This document shows, piece after piece, positions 19,203-30,791 of a stretch of DNA of 64,000 nucleotides. The stretch covers positions 1,129,688 through 1,193,687 of the forward strand of contig NZ_JACYFT010000001.1 of the NCBI RefSeq assembly GCF_014837235.1, written 5' to 3'. The notes under the pieces are model-generated. The model was given only the letters and a program-made list of their open reading frames with translations. It was not told where the DNA came from and searched no databases. The stretch comes from Limnohabitans radicicola (GTDB lineage Bacteria; Pseudomonadota; Gammaproteobacteria; Burkholderiales; Burkholderiaceae_C). Position numbers and translations under genes: made by a program. The first letter of the stretch is position 1; every line of letters begins with the position of its first letter.

Positions 19203-20609
19203 TCAACCCATCTTGTGGAGCGCAAAGCTCTTGAGGTATTCCTCGGGTTTGGCCGGATCAAACTCCTTGCCCATGATCTTGTGCTTGGGGTAAGGCGTGG
19301 TGGCGGCAAAGTCCTGGCCCAACGCCTTCATGTGCTTGCGCGCATCGGTGATCAGGAAGACTTTTTCAGCGATCTGTTTGTAGTCCACGTTGCCCTTGAT
19401 GTAACCCCAACGCTTCATCTGCGTGAGCATCCACACCGCCATGCTCTGCCAGGGCATGGGGTCAAAGTCGGCGCGGTCAGGCACGTTTTGCACCTTGCCC
19501 AGGCCGTCGGCAAACTTGCCCGTCAGCACCTGACTGAGCACCGCCTCGGGTTGGTTGAGGTACTGCGCAGGCGCGATGACCTTGGCGATCAGCTCGCGGT
19601 TGCCTGGCTGGCGCGCCATGGCCGCCGCCGTGAGCACCGCGCGGTAGAGCGCCGCAAAGGTGTTGGGGTTCTTCTGGATGAACTCGGTGCTGGTGCCAAA
19701 GGCACAGCAAGGATGGCCACTCCACAGATCCTTGGTCAGCATGTGGATGAAGCCAACTTCGTCGAACACCGCTCGCTGGTTGAACGGATCGGGGCCGAGG
19801 AAGCCGTCGATGTTGCCCGAGCGCAGGTTGGCCACCATCTCTGGCGGTGGCACCACGCGGATCTGCACATCGGTGTCGGGGTTGATGCCGTTTTCTGCCA
19901 GGTAGTACCGCAGCAGGAAGTTGTGCATCGAGTAGTCAAAGGGCACGGCGAACTTGAAGCCCTTCCAGTTTTTCGGATCGCGGTTGTTCTTGTGTTTGAC
20001 AGCCAGCGTGATCGCCTGACCGTTGACGTTTTGAATGGTGGCCACGTTCATGGGCGTGGCGTTGGAGCCCAGCCCCATGCTGATGGCCAGTGGCATGGGC
20101 GACAAGAAATGCGTGGCGTCGTATTCCTTGTTGATCATCTTGTCGCGGATCAAGGCCCAACCGGCGGTCTTGGTGACTTCAACATCCAATCCCTGCTTGC
20201 TGTAAAAGCCCAGGGGGTGGGCCATGATCAGCGGCGTAGCGCAGGTGATCGGGATGAAGCCGATCTTGAGGCTGGTTTTTTCGAGCGGACCTTTTTCCTG
20301 CGCCATGGCCTGCAAGCTGGCCACGGGCAGCACGCTGGCGATGGCCGCCATGGCCGTCTTCTTGCCCACGGCGCGCAAGAACATGCGGCGCTCGTGGTCG
20401 TGCGGGAACAAGGACTTGACCAGCGTGGCCTCGATGAATTCCTGGCTGTAGGCCTCAAACTCGGCCGTTTCGGAACGCGCACGCAATTGGGCCGCTGCCG
20501 CATCGGCCACCACCTCGGCATGGTGGTCTGCGGGCGAATGGTCGCGGCCGCAGCTGCATTTGAGCATCAGGGGGCGGTCGGCGTTGTACGGATCAAAGAA
20601 TTCAGACAT
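19203..20609 (-). CDS. NrtA/CmpA family ABC transporter substrate-binding protein
   Basis: LKIGFIPITCATPLIMAHPLGFYSKQGLDVEVTKTAGWALIRDKMINKEYDATHFLSPMPLAISMGLGS. Confidence 0.92.
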   Translation of the reverse strand: MSEFFDPYNADRPLMLKCSCGRDHSPADHHAEVVADAAAAQLRARSETAEFEAYSQEFIEATLVKSLFPHDHERRMFLRAVGKKTAMAAIASVLPVASLQAMAQEKGPLEKTSLKIGFIPITCATPLIMAHPLGFYSKQGLDVEVTKTAGWALIRDKMINKEYDATHFLSPMPLAISMGLGSNATPMNVATIQNVNGQAITLAVKHKNNRDPKNWKGFKFAVPFDYSMHNFLLRYYLAENGINPDTDVQIRVVPPPEMVANLRSGNIDGFLGPDPFNQRAVFDEVGFIHMLTKDLWSGHPCCAFGTSTEFIQKNPNTFAALYRAVLTAAAMARQPGNRELIAKVIAPAQYLNQPEAVLSQVLTGKFADGLGKVQNVPDRADFDPMPWQSMAVWMLTQMKRWGYIKGNVDYKQIAEKVFLITDARKHMKALGQDFAATTPYPKHKIMGKEFDPAKPEEYLKSFALHKMG

Positions 20610-20723
20610 GGCAACCTCGTGGATGAAAGATGCCTGTCACCTTGCAAGCTGCGGGCCAGAAAATGCCACCCCCGTGGCCAACCGGTTGACTTGCGCAAAA
20701 TCGCGATGCCGTTGTCGATGCGG

Positions 20724-20741
20724 TGTAGGGCTGCCCCTACA
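20724..20741. promoter_or_regulatory. inverted repeat between response-regulator gene and NrtA-like gene
   Basis: TGTAGGG-CTGC-CCCTACA, perfect 7-bp arms; function unknown. Confidence 0.5.
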
Positions 20742-20770
20742 TCTCCCGCACGCCAGGCACCACAAGTGCC

Positions 20771-21451
20771 TCAGTTCCTGGGGGCTCCGGGACCATGGCC
20801 ATGGCTTTGCGCATACAAGGCCAGCTCCACATCGTTCTTGGTCCCGGTCTTTTCGAGGATGCGTGCACGGTAAGTGCTCACCGTGTTGGGTGCCAGATTG
20901 AGCTGCGCACCAATTTCGCTCACTGTGCGGCCCTGGGTCAACAAAAGGTAGACCTGGTGCTCGCGGTGCGAGAGCAACTCGATCCCGGTTTTGGTGCGTC
21001 CCAGGCTGACCAGGCTGGCCAAGGCCTCGGCAGTGGCGGGCGTGACATGCATGCCCCCGGCAGCGACACGGTGCAAAGCCGCCAGAAGTTCATCGGGGTC
21101 GGTGCTTTTGTTCAGGTAACCCGAAGCGCCCAACTTGATGCAGCGCACCGCGTATTGTTTTTCGGGGTAAGTGCTGAGCATGAGCACAGGCAGTTCAGGC
21201 CAGCTCTTACGCAAAACCTGCAACACGTCCAGACCGTCCATGCCAGGCAAGGCGATGTCCAAAAGCACCACGTCGATGCCCAGGGGACCTTGCAGCTTTT
21301 GGACTTCATCGAGTACGGCAGGACCGGTGTCGGCTTCGGCCACCACCTGAACCTGCGGGTCATCAGCCAACACCATCTTGAGGCCCTCGCGCACGATCTT
21401 GTGGTCATCGCCCAGCAACACGCGCAGTGCCCCCCGAGTGGTCGTCATCAT
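20771..21451 (-). CDS. NarL/LuxR family response regulator
   Basis: RVLLGDDHKIVREGLKMVL receiver; VSEIGAQLNLAPNTVSTYRARILEKTGTKND HTH. Confidence 0.95.
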   Translation of the reverse strand: MMTTTRGALRVLLGDDHKIVREGLKMVLADDPQVQVVAEADTGPAVLDEVQKLQGPLGIDVVLLDIALPGMDGLDVLQVLRKSWPELPVLMLSTYPEKQYAVRCIKLGASGYLNKSTDPDELLAALHRVAAGGMHVTPATAEALASLVSLGRTKTGIELLSHREHQVYLLLTQGRTVSEIGAQLNLAPNTVSTYRARILEKTGTKNDVELALYAQSHGHGPGAPRN

Positions 21452-22719
21452 GGCTGCACCTGCGGCAAGGGCATGGACAAGCGCATGCAGGTGCCCCGTC
21501 CCGGCTGACTGTCGACCTCGATCAGGCCCCCAAAGTGGCGTGCCCGCTCACGCATGCCCATGATGCCGTACGCCTGAGGCGACTCAAACGCTTGCGGTAA
21601 GGCACCGCAGCCGTCGTCCTCCACAGACAGATGGAGCCAGCCCTCGCGCAGGGCGATGTCGATGTCAACCGTGCGCGCCCGGGCGTGCCGACCCACGTTG
21701 CTGAGCATTTCCTGAAAGATGCGGAACACCGCCATGGCCATGGGCTCGGGCAATTCAATGCGCTCATTGACCTCCATGCGCCACTGCAGCCGCTGCTCGG
21801 CCGATTGGACAAACTCTTGCGCTTGCCACTCCAGTGCGCCCCAGAGGCCCTGGTGGTCCAGGATGCTGGGGCGCAGATCGGTGATGATGCGGCCCACATT
21901 GACGACCGCGTTCTCAATCAGGCGGCTCATGTTCTGACACTTGCCCCGCATCTTCTCGCGCATGGCTTGGGCTTCTTCGGCCACCCGCTGCTCCTGCTCG
22001 GACAGGCGCTTGTCCAGCCAGCCCACATCCATCTTGAGAGCAACCAGCAAGCTGCCCAGCTCGTCGTGCACCTCACGCGCGATGCGGGTGCGCTCTTCTT
22101 CGCGCACCGCATCGGACCAGGCCGCCAGTTCGCGCAGTTGCTGCAAAGCGGTTTCAAGCGCATGGGTGCGTTCGGTCACGCGCAGCTCCAGGTCGTTTTT
22201 CGCCTGGTGCAAAGCCTCTTGTGCGCGCTTGCGCTCGGTGATGTCGACAAAGGTGACCACTGCTCCACGCACGACACCGTTGTCAAAAACCGGGTAGCTC
22301 GAATACTCCACGGGAAAGCTGCTGCCGTCCTGCCGCCAGAACACTTCCGTGTCGATGCGGCACGAGTTGCCTTGGCGGAAAGCGTTGTAGATGGGGCAGT
22401 CGTCCATCGGGTAATGTGCCCCGCCCGCATGCGAATGGTGGGTCAGGATGTGCATGTTCTGCCCCAGCACCTGTTGCGGCTCAAAACCGATCATCCGGGC
22501 CCCTGCCGGGTTGATGAAGACGCACAGACCTTCCAGGTCTACGCCAAAAACCCCTTCGCCGGTCGAAGCGAGCATGAGACCCAGCGGGTCACGCCAGGCG
22601 TCGGCCACGCCCAGGCCCGGGGGTTGAAGCTTGTGGAGGTCTGTACACATGCGGAGGCACAAGCAAACGCTATGCCAAATAGCTTGCTGCCGCCCATCGG
22701 GGGAGCGCCTCCCAAACAC
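21448..22719 (-). CDS. PAS domain sensor histidine kinase (HisKA_3)
   Basis: PAS region GVFGVDLEGLCVFINPAGARMIGFEPQQVLG; ERTRIAREVHDELGSLLVALKMDVGWL; GYGIMGMRERA-like HATPase end. Confidence 0.93.
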   Translation of the reverse strand: MFGRRSPDGRQQAIWHSVCLCLRMCTDLHKLQPPGLGVADAWRDPLGLMLASTGEGVFGVDLEGLCVFINPAGARMIGFEPQQVLGQNMHILTHHSHAGGAHYPMDDCPIYNAFRQGNSCRIDTEVFWRQDGSSFPVEYSSYPVFDNGVVRGAVVTFVDITERKRAQEALHQAKNDLELRVTERTHALETALQQLRELAAWSDAVREEERTRIAREVHDELGSLLVALKMDVGWLDKRLSEQEQRVAEEAQAMREKMRGKCQNMSRLIENAVVNVGRIITDLRPSILDHQGLWGALEWQAQEFVQSAEQRLQWRMEVNERIELPEPMAMAVFRIFQEMLSNVGRHARARTVDIDIALREGWLHLSVEDDGCGALPQAFESPQAYGIMGMRERARHFGGLIEVDSQPGRGTCMRLSMPLPQVQP

Positions 22720-22741
22720 TTTGAGTGCTGGCAGGCAAGGC

Positions 22742-23890
22742 TCACATCGCCCGCGAAATCACCTCTTTCATGATTTCGCTGGTGCCGCCATAGATGCGCT
22801 GGATGCGGGCGTCGGTGTACATGCGGCCGATCAGGTACTCGTTCATGTAGCCGTAGCCACCAAAGAGCTGCAGGCAGGTGTCAATCACGCGGCCTTGCGC
22901 TTCCGAGCCCCAGAGCTTGGCCATGGACGCGGTGGCGGTGTCCAGCTTGCCCGCCACCAGGTCTTCGACGCAGCGGTCGATGAAGGCACGGCCCACCTGG
23001 ATTTCTGTGGCCACTTCGGCCAGCTTGAACTTGGTGTTCTGGAAGTCGGCCACCGTCTGGCCAAAGGCCTGGCGTTCGCGCACGTAGTCGAGCGTGATCT
23101 GGTACGCCCCTTCCATCGCCGCCAAAGCCGTGAGGCCGATGATGAGCCGCTCGTAGGGCAGGTCGGCCATGAGTTGGAAGAAGCCCTGCCCCTCCTTGCC
23201 ACCCAAGAGCTGCTCCGCGCCCACGCGCACATCGTCAAAAAACAGCTCGGAGGTGTCCTGGGCCTTGAGGCCAATCTTGTCGAGCACCCGGCCCACGCGA
23301 TAGCCGGGACAGTTTTCGGTCTCGACGATCAGGATGGACGTGCCCTTGGCGCCCAGGCCCGGATCGGTCTTGACCACCACCAGCACCACCCCGGCCAGAA
23401 AGCCATTGCTGATGAAGGTCTTGGAGCCATTGATCAGATAACCGCTGTCGGTGCGCTCGGCGCGGGTGCGGATGCCCTGCAGGTCTGAGCCGGTGCCGGG
23501 CTCGGTCATGGCAATCGCCCCCACCAACTCGCCCGTGGCCATGCGCGGCAGGTAGCGGCGTTTTTGTTCTTCGGTGCCGTGGTTCAAGAAGTAATGCGCC
23601 ACGATGGAGTGCACCGACGAGTTCATGCCTGTCAGGCTGCGGCGGGCCATTTCTTCATAGAGCACGGCTTCGTGACGGAAGTCTCCACCGCCGCCGCCCC
23701 ACGATTCAGGGATATCGGTGCACAAAAGGCCAAGGGCCCCGGCTTTGCGCCACATCTCATGGCCAACGTGGCCGCGCTTGCGGGCGGCCTCGTCCTCGGG
23801 CTGCATTTCTTCTTCGAGGAACCGGACCACGGTGTCGCGGTACTGGTCCAGATCGGGGTCGGTCCAGGAACGGCGGAACTGAATGGGCAT
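22742..23890 (-). CDS. acyl-CoA dehydrogenase
   Basis: GAIAMTEPGTGSDLQGIRT; CLQLFGGYGYMNEYLIGRMYTDARIQRIYGGTSEIMKEVISR. Confidence 0.96.
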   Translation of the reverse strand: MPIQFRRSWTDPDLDQYRDTVVRFLEEEMQPEDEAARKRGHVGHEMWRKAGALGLLCTDIPESWGGGGGDFRHEAVLYEEMARRSLTGMNSSVHSIVAHYFLNHGTEEQKRRYLPRMATGELVGAIAMTEPGTGSDLQGIRTRAERTDSGYLINGSKTFISNGFLAGVVLVVVKTDPGLGAKGTSILIVETENCPGYRVGRVLDKIGLKAQDTSELFFDDVRVGAEQLLGGKEGQGFFQLMADLPYERLIIGLTALAAMEGAYQITLDYVRERQAFGQTVADFQNTKFKLAEVATEIQVGRAFIDRCVEDLVAGKLDTATASMAKLWGSEAQGRVIDTCLQLFGGYGYMNEYLIGRMYTDARIQRIYGGTSEIMKEVISRAM

Positions 23891-24005
23891 GGCGGACTTT
23901 CAGATCAAGAGAACACGGTCTCCATTGTGCAAGCCCCGCGCCCGCCTGGCAGTCACCTTTGCCCAGGGGAAGACCCGCAGCGCCAACCGAGCGCGCGGGC
24001 TTGGG

Positions 24006-25052
<1,047 letters not shown>

Positions 25053-25088
25053 GGCCCCTATTGTAAAAGTCCGGGCTTCAGGTCTTTT

Positions 25089-25808
25089 TCAGGCTTTTTG
25101 GTAACGCTCAAAGCCCGCGGCCCTGAGCTGGCAAGCCGGGCACTGGCCGCAGCCATAACCCCAGGCGTGGCGCTGCGTGCGCTCACCCAGGTAGCAGGTG
25201 TGGCTGTGCTCAACAACCAGATCCACCAGCGCCTGACCGCCACCCGAGGCATCGGCGCGCTGGCCCAAGTCATAAGCCAGTTGCCAGGTCTGGGCCTTGT
25301 CGATCCACATGAGCGGTGTCTCGATGAGCAGCTTGCGGTCCATGCCCAGCGACAAGGCGACCTGCATGGCCTTCATGGTGTCGTCGCGGCAGTCGGGGTA
25401 ACCTGAAAAGTCGGTCTCGCACACCCCCGTGACGATGACCTGCAAGCCCCGGCGGTAGGCCAGCGCAGCCGCCAACGTGAGGAACAACAGATTGCGGCCC
25501 GGCACAAAGGTGTTGGGCAGGCCCGAACTTTCCATCGCGATCGCGGTGTCACGGGTCAAAGACGTTTCGCTGATTTGGCCCAGGATGCCGGCATCCAGCA
25601 GGTGATCCTCGCCCATTTTGTCGGCCCAAGCCGGGAAGCGGCTCTGGACCGCAGCCAGCACGTTCAGGCGGGCGTCCAGCTCCACCTTGTGGCGTTGGCC
25701 GTAATCAAACGCCAGGGTTTCGACCCGCTCGTAGCGGGCCAAGGCATGGGCCAGGCAGGTGGTGGAGTCCTGACCACCGGAGAACAAGACAAGGGCGGAG
25801 GTGTGCAT
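25089..25808 (-). CDS. queC: 7-cyano-7-deazaguanine synthase QueC
   Basis: [20 protein letters not shown]-terminal [14 protein letters not shown]. Confidence 0.96.
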   Translation of the reverse strand: MHTSALVLFSGGQDSTTCLAHALARYERVETLAFDYGQRHKVELDARLNVLAAVQSRFPAWADKMGEDHLLDAGILGQISETSLTRDTAIAMESSGLPNTFVPGRNLLFLTLAAALAYRRGLQVIVTGVCETDFSGYPDCRDDTMKAMQVALSLGMDRKLLIETPLMWIDKAQTWQLAYDLGQRADASGGGQALVDLVVEHSHTCYLGERTQRHAWGYGCGQCPACQLRAAGFERYQKA

Positions 25809-25848
25809 GGGCGGCAATGGTAATCGGTAGCGCACAATATCGGCTGTT

Positions 25849-27747
25849 TTGCCGTCACAGAGTCCCTTTTTGTCCCCCCACCTGCCCATCCTGCGCGAAG
25901 TTTTTGGCTACGACGCCTTTCGCGGTCCGCAGCAAGCCATCATCGACCATGTGGCTGCGGGCGGTGATGCACTGGTGCTCATGCCCACTGGCGGCGGCAA
26001 ATCGCTGTGCTACCAGATCCCGGCGATTGCGCGCCAGCGGGCGGGCCACGGCATCACGGTGGTGGTCTCGCCCCTGATCGCGCTGATGCATGACCAGGTG
26101 GGTGCGCTGCACGAAGCGGGCGTGAACGCGGCTTTCCTCAACTCGACCCTCACCAGCGACGAAGCCAGCGACATTGAACGCCGCCTGCTGCGCGGCGAAA
26201 TCACCCTGCTGTACGCCGCGCCCGAACGCGTGACCAACGCCCGCTTTCTGGCGCAGATGGATTCGCTGCTCGAGCGCGGGCTGTTGAGCCTGTTTGCCAT
26301 CGACGAAGCGCATTGCGTGAGCCAGTGGGGCCACGACTTCCGCCCCGAGTACCGGGGCTTGGCGGTGCTGCACGAACGCTACCCCAGCGTGCCGCGTGTG
26401 GCGCTCACGGCCACGGCCGATGCGCTGACGCGTGCTGACATCGTCGAGCGGCTGCAACTGGAAAGCGCACAGCTGTTCATCAGCAGCTTTGACAGGCCCA
26501 ACATCCGCTACACCATCGTCGAGAAAAAAGACGCCAGCACGCAGCTGCTGCGCTTCATCGAGCGCGAGCACCCCGAAGAAGCGGGCGTGGTCTATTGCCA
26601 GTCGCGCAAGCGGGTCGAAGAAATCGCCGCCATGCTGGTTGAAGCCGGAGTGCGTGCGCTGCCCTACCACGCGGGCCTGGACGCAGCGGTGCGTCAGCGC
26701 CACCAGAACGAATTCCTGCGCGAAGAGGGTGTGGTGATGGTCGCCACCATCGCGTTCGGCATGGGCATCGACAAACCCGATGTGCGTTTTGTGGCGCACC
26801 TGGACATGCCCAAGAACATCGAAGGCTACTACCAGGAGACGGGCCGCGCCGGGCGCGATGGCCTGGCGTCGGACGCCTGGATGGCCTATGGCCTGCAGGA
26901 CGTGGTCAACCAGCGCCGCATGATCGACGAGAGCCCGGCGGGCGAAGAGTTCAAGCAGGTCATGCGCGGCAAACTCGACGCGCTGCTGGGTCTGGCCGAA
27001 GCGACCGACTGCCGCCGCGTGCGCTTGCTCAGCTACTTTGGCGAGACCTACGCAGGCCAGCAGGACAGCACACAAGGCATTTACATGCCGTATTGCGGCA
27101 ACTGCGACAACTGCCTGAATCCGCCCGAGGTGTGGGACGGCACCGACGCGGCGCGCAAGCTGCTGTCGACCGTGTACCGCTGCCACCAGAGCAGCGGCCA
27201 CAACTTTGGCGCAGGCCACACCATGGACATCGTGCGGGGCAAGAAGACCGACAAGGTGGTGCAGCGCGGCCATGAAACGCTGAGCACCTTTGGTGTGGGC
27301 GCGGACTACAGCGAACAGCAATTGCGCGCCGTGATGCGCCAGCTGATCGCCATTGGCGCACTGCACGTGCACACCGAAGACGGTTTCAGCACCCTGCACC
27401 TGACCGAAGGCTCACGCGCTGTGCTGCGCGGCGAGGTGGCGGTGCAACTGCGAGAAAGCACCAGCCAGCGCGCCGACAAACGCAGCCGCTCGCGCAGCGC
27501 GCCCAGCCCGGCGGCGGCCAACCTGGGGCAGGATGCGATGGTGCGCTACATCAACCTCAAAGCATGGCGCGCCGAAGTGGCCAAAGAGCACAACCTGCCC
27601 GCGTATGTGATCTTCCACGACGCCACACTGGCCGCCATCGCCGAAGCCGCGCCGCAAACCCTTGCCGACCTGCAAGGCATCAGCGGTCTGGGCGTCAAAA
27701 AACTCGAAGCCTACGGCGCGCAGGTGCTGAAGGTCTGCCAAGACTGA
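25849..27747 (+). CDS. recQ: ATP-dependent DNA helicase RecQ
   Basis: [35 protein letters not shown]; zinc region [12 protein letters not shown] tail. Confidence 0.97.
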   Translation: MPSQSPFLSPHLPILREVFGYDAFRGPQQAIIDHVAAGGDALVLMPTGGGKSLCYQIPAIARQRAGHGITVVVSPLIALMHDQVGALHEAGVNAAFLNSTLTSDEASDIERRLLRGEITLLYAAPERVTNARFLAQMDSLLERGLLSLFAIDEAHCVSQWGHDFRPEYRGLAVLHERYPSVPRVALTATADALTRADIVERLQLESAQLFISSFDRPNIRYTIVEKKDASTQLLRFIEREHPEEAGVVYCQSRKRVEEIAAMLVEAGVRALPYHAGLDAAVRQRHQNEFLREEGVVMVATIAFGMGIDKPDVRFVAHLDMPKNIEGYYQETGRAGRDGLASDAWMAYGLQDVVNQRRMIDESPAGEEFKQVMRGKLDALLGLAEATDCRRVRLLSYFGETYAGQQDSTQGIYMPYCGNCDNCLNPPEVWDGTDAARKLLSTVYRCHQSSGHNFGAGHTMDIVRGKKTDKVVQRGHETLSTFGVGADYSEQQLRAVMRQLIAIGALHVHTEDGFSTLHLTEGSRAVLRGEVAVQLRESTSQRADKRSRSRSAPSPAAANLGQDAMVRYINLKAWRAEVAKEHNLPAYVIFHDATLAAIAEAAPQTLADLQGISGLGVKKLEAYGAQVLKVCQD

Positions 27748-27850
27748 ACCCCCTTGTGCGGGTCAGCCCACAGACAGGCCCGGCACCCGCCATTACGCTG
27801 GCCTTGCGCGGATCTTTGACCGCATGCATTCACCGCACAAGGAGCCTGTC

Positions 27851-28384
27851 ATGTTCACGTTTTCACCGCTGGCGAAGGCCTTGTCTCTGATTCTTCTGGT
27901 GTCCAGCGTGCAGGCCGCACCGCGAGACCACTTCGGCACACCGCCTGAGCAACAAGAGAAGTCGCGTGCCATGCGCCCGCAAGGGCATGCCCCCATGCAA
28001 CACCCACGTTGCGGCGAACGCGAAGACCGTGACACACGCACCAGCGCACCAGACGCGCACCACTGGGCACCCGGCAGAGGCTCTTACTTCACGCCGGACC
28101 ACCACGAACGGGCACGCGACTACTTCGACATGCCTGAGCACCGGGGCTTTGTGCCTCCGGGCCTGGTCAGCAAAGGGGGCATGCCTCCGGGGCAGGCCAA
28201 AAAGTGGCGAATCGGGCACCCCCTGTCCCGGGAAGTGGTGTTTTATGACTTGCCTCGCCCGCTGGAAATCCACCTCGGCCCACCACCCTCGGGCTACAGG
28301 TACGTGCGGGTCGCCACCGACATTTTGCTGATCGCCGTCGGCACCGGCATCGTGATGGATGCGCTGGAGAATCTGGCGCGCTGA
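27851..28384 (+). CDS. CigR/RcnB-like periplasmic hypothetical protein
   Basis: Signal peptide; GFVPPGLVSKGGMPPGQAKKW...GYRYVRVATDILLIAVGTGIVMDAL. Confidence 0.7.
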   Translation: MFTFSPLAKALSLILLVSSVQAAPRDHFGTPPEQQEKSRAMRPQGHAPMQHPRCGEREDRDTRTSAPDAHHWAPGRGSYFTPDHHERARDYFDMPEHRGFVPPGLVSKGGMPPGQAKKWRIGHPLSREVVFYDLPRPLEIHLGPPPSGYRYVRVATDILLIAVGTGIVMDALENLAR

Positions 28385-28463
28385 CGTGCACATCGTCGCG
28401 GTGCTTTGTGAGGACAACGCCCTCGCGGCGAGGGCGTCGCGCCCACCAAGAGCGCGCAGACTT

Positions 28464-29546
28464 TCAGGACGCGTCCACCGTGATCGCCCCACGCCGGATC
28501 TGGTCGCGCTCCAGGCTTTCAAACAGCGCCTTGAAGTTGCCTTCGCCAAAGCCCTCGTCGGCCTTGCGCTGGATGAACTCGAAGAACACCGGGCCCAGCA
28601 GGGTCTGGCTGAAGATCTGCAGCAGCAAACGCTTTTCGCCGTTGGCGGTGGAGCCGTCCATCAAGATGCCGCGCGCCTGCAACTCGGGCACGGGCTCGCC
28701 GTGGCCTTTGAGGCGCTCTTCGAGCATCTCGTAATAGATGTCGTTGGGCGCAGTCATGAGCGGGATGCCAGCCATCTGCAAGGCGTCCACGCTTTTCAGG
28801 ATGTCGTCCGTCAGCAGGGCAATGTGCTGGATGCCTTCGCCGTTGAACTGCATCAGGAACTCTTCGATCTGCCCGCCGGTCTTGCCCGACTCTTCGTTGA
28901 GCGGGATGCGGATCAACCCATCGGGCGCGGTCATGGCACGGCTGGTCAGACCGGTGTACTCGCCCTTGATGTCGAAATAACGGATTTCGCGGAAGTTGAA
29001 AATCTTCTCGTAAAAACTACTCCAGAAGGCCATCCGGCCCTTGTAGACGTTGTGCGTGAGGTGGTCGATGGTCTTGAAACCATGGCCGGGGGGGTGGCGG
29101 TCCACGCCCTCGATGAATTCAAAGTCGATGTCATAAATGCTCTTGCCGTCTTCAAAGCGGTCGATCAGGTACAGCGGTGCACCGCCAATGCCCTTGATGG
29201 CGGGCAAGCGCAGCTCCATCGGGCCGGTGGGGATCTCCACCGGTTGCGCACCCATGTCCAGTGCGCGTTCGTAGGCCTTGTGCGAATCCTTCACACGGAA
29301 CGCCAGCGCGCAGGCGCAAGGGCCATGCTCGGCGGCAAAGTAACCGGCCAAGCTTTTGGGCTCGCGGTTGACGATGAAGTTGATGTCGCCCTGACGGTAC
29401 AGCACCACGTCCTTGGAGCGGTGTTTGGCCACCAATGAAAACCCCATTTTTTCAAACAGGGGCTCCAGCACGCCTGCGACAGGCGAAGCAAACTCCACAA
29501 ACTCAAAACCGCACAAACCCATCGGGTTGTCAAACAGATCAGCCAT
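28464..29546 (-). CDS. hpd: 4-hydroxyphenylpyruvate dioxygenase
   Basis: [25 protein letters not shown]-terminal [33 protein letters not shown]. Confidence 0.96.
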   Translation of the reverse strand: MADLFDNPMGLCGFEFVEFASPVAGVLEPLFEKMGFSLVAKHRSKDVVLYRQGDINFIVNREPKSLAGYFAAEHGPCACALAFRVKDSHKAYERALDMGAQPVEIPTGPMELRLPAIKGIGGAPLYLIDRFEDGKSIYDIDFEFIEGVDRHPPGHGFKTIDHLTHNVYKGRMAFWSSFYEKIFNFREIRYFDIKGEYTGLTSRAMTAPDGLIRIPLNEESGKTGGQIEEFLMQFNGEGIQHIALLTDDILKSVDALQMAGIPLMTAPNDIYYEMLEERLKGHGEPVPELQARGILMDGSTANGEKRLLLQIFSQTLLGPVFFEFIQRKADEGFGEGNFKALFESLERDQIRRGAITVDAS

Positions 29547-29621
29547 GTCTTTTCTCCATGCAATGGCATGCGCCGCACCCCCACAGGGTGCGCGCAAACA
29601 AACAAAAAGGGAAGAAGAAAA

Positions 29622-29638
29622 ACCGGGCAGTGCCCGGT
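29622..29638 (-). terminator. intrinsic terminator downstream of the HMG-lyase/CoA-transferase/Bug operon
   Basis: Minus strand ACCGGGC-ACT-GCCCGGT followed by TTTTTCTTCTTCCC. Confidence 0.75.
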
Positions 29639-29767
29639 CAGGCTGCTGGTGGCGCGCAAGGCTTGCCCCGCGTGCTGCGCGCGAGGTGGATGCCGACGAT
29701 CAGGACCTGGATGGACATGGCGCGATTGTCAGGGTTGCCCGCCAGCTTGGCAAGCGCCCCCGCCGCA

Positions 29768-30745
29768 TCACTCGGGCGTGATGCCTGCCTTTTTCACCAG
29801 CGCGGCGTATTTGGCCAACTCGGTGCGAAAGCCTTTTTGCGCCTGTTCGGTGCTGCTCACATTGATGGTGTTGCCCTGCTTGGCCATGGTCTCGCGCACA
29901 CCCGCATCGTTGAAGGCGGCCACCACGGCGTCGTGCACCTTCTTGACCGCCGCCGGGGTCATGCCCTTCGGCCCCACGACCGCAAACCAGGCCTCCATGA
30001 CGTAACCGGGCAAGCCCTGCTCCACGAACGTGGGCACATCGGGCAAGGCCGTTGTGCGCTTGTCGCCGCACATGCCAATGGCGCGCAGTGCGCCGGACTT
30101 GATGTGCTGCTGCACGCTGGGTGTGGCCACCACGGCGAAGTCGATCTGACCGCCCAGCAGGTCGGTCACCATCGGTCCCACGCCTTTGTAAGGGATGTGG
30201 CGGGCCGTGACCTTGGCCTCGTCCAGGAACATCTCGGCGGCCAGATGCAGGATGGTGCCGTTGCCACCCGAACCGAAGTTGTAGCTGTCAGGCTTGGCCT
30301 TGAGCTGGGCAATGAATTCGCGGCCGTTGGTCGCGCTCACTTTTTGCGGGTTGACCACCAACACCATGGGTGTGCTGCCCACGATGGCAATCGGCGTGAA
30401 GTCACCGGGCATGTCAAACGGCAGTGACTTGAGCACGCTGGGGAAGATCACCACGTTGTTGGACACCACCGACAGCGTGTAGCCATCGGGGGGGTTCTTG
30501 GTCAGGGCCTGCAGGCCCACCACACCACCGGCACCTGCTTGGTTCTCCACCACCACGGTGGTGCCCAGCGCCTTGCCCAGTGCAGGGGCGGCAGCGCGGG
30601 TGATCGCGTCCACGCCCGAGCCCGTGGCATTGGGCAAGATGAATTTGACAGGCCGCTCGCTTTGCGCAAGCGACAGGCCCGGCGCGACCGATGCAGCGCA
30701 AGCCAGCGCGGTCAGGGCGGTGCGGCGTGTGATGTGTGGCTTCAT
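29768..30745 (-). CDS. Bug/TctC family tripartite tricarboxylate transporter substrate-binding protein
   Basis: Signal peptide; VKFILPNATGSGVDAITRAAAPALGKALGTTVVVENQAGAGG. Confidence 0.93.
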   Translation of the reverse strand: MKPHITRRTALTALACAASVAPGLSLAQSERPVKFILPNATGSGVDAITRAAAPALGKALGTTVVVENQAGAGGVVGLQALTKNPPDGYTLSVVSNNVVIFPSVLKSLPFDMPGDFTPIAIVGSTPMVLVVNPQKVSATNGREFIAQLKAKPDSYNFGSGGNGTILHLAAEMFLDEAKVTARHIPYKGVGPMVTDLLGGQIDFAVVATPSVQQHIKSGALRAIGMCGDKRTTALPDVPTFVEQGLPGYVMEAWFAVVGPKGMTPAAVKKVHDAVVAAFNDAGVRETMAKQGNTINVSSTEQAQKGFRTELAKYAALVKKAGITPE

Positions 30746-30791
30746 GTTGGTCTCTCTCTGGTGGATGGGATACAGGGGCTTCGTCAGCCCA

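Noticed and set aside
18900-20873. 657-aa plus-strand ORF antisense to the NrtA/NrtB-like genes
   Set aside because: Same GC-driven antisense artefact; no motif or ribosome-binding site support.
25855-27399. 514-aa minus-strand ORF antisense to recQ
   Set aside because: Overlaps RecQ almost completely; no recognisable protein family.
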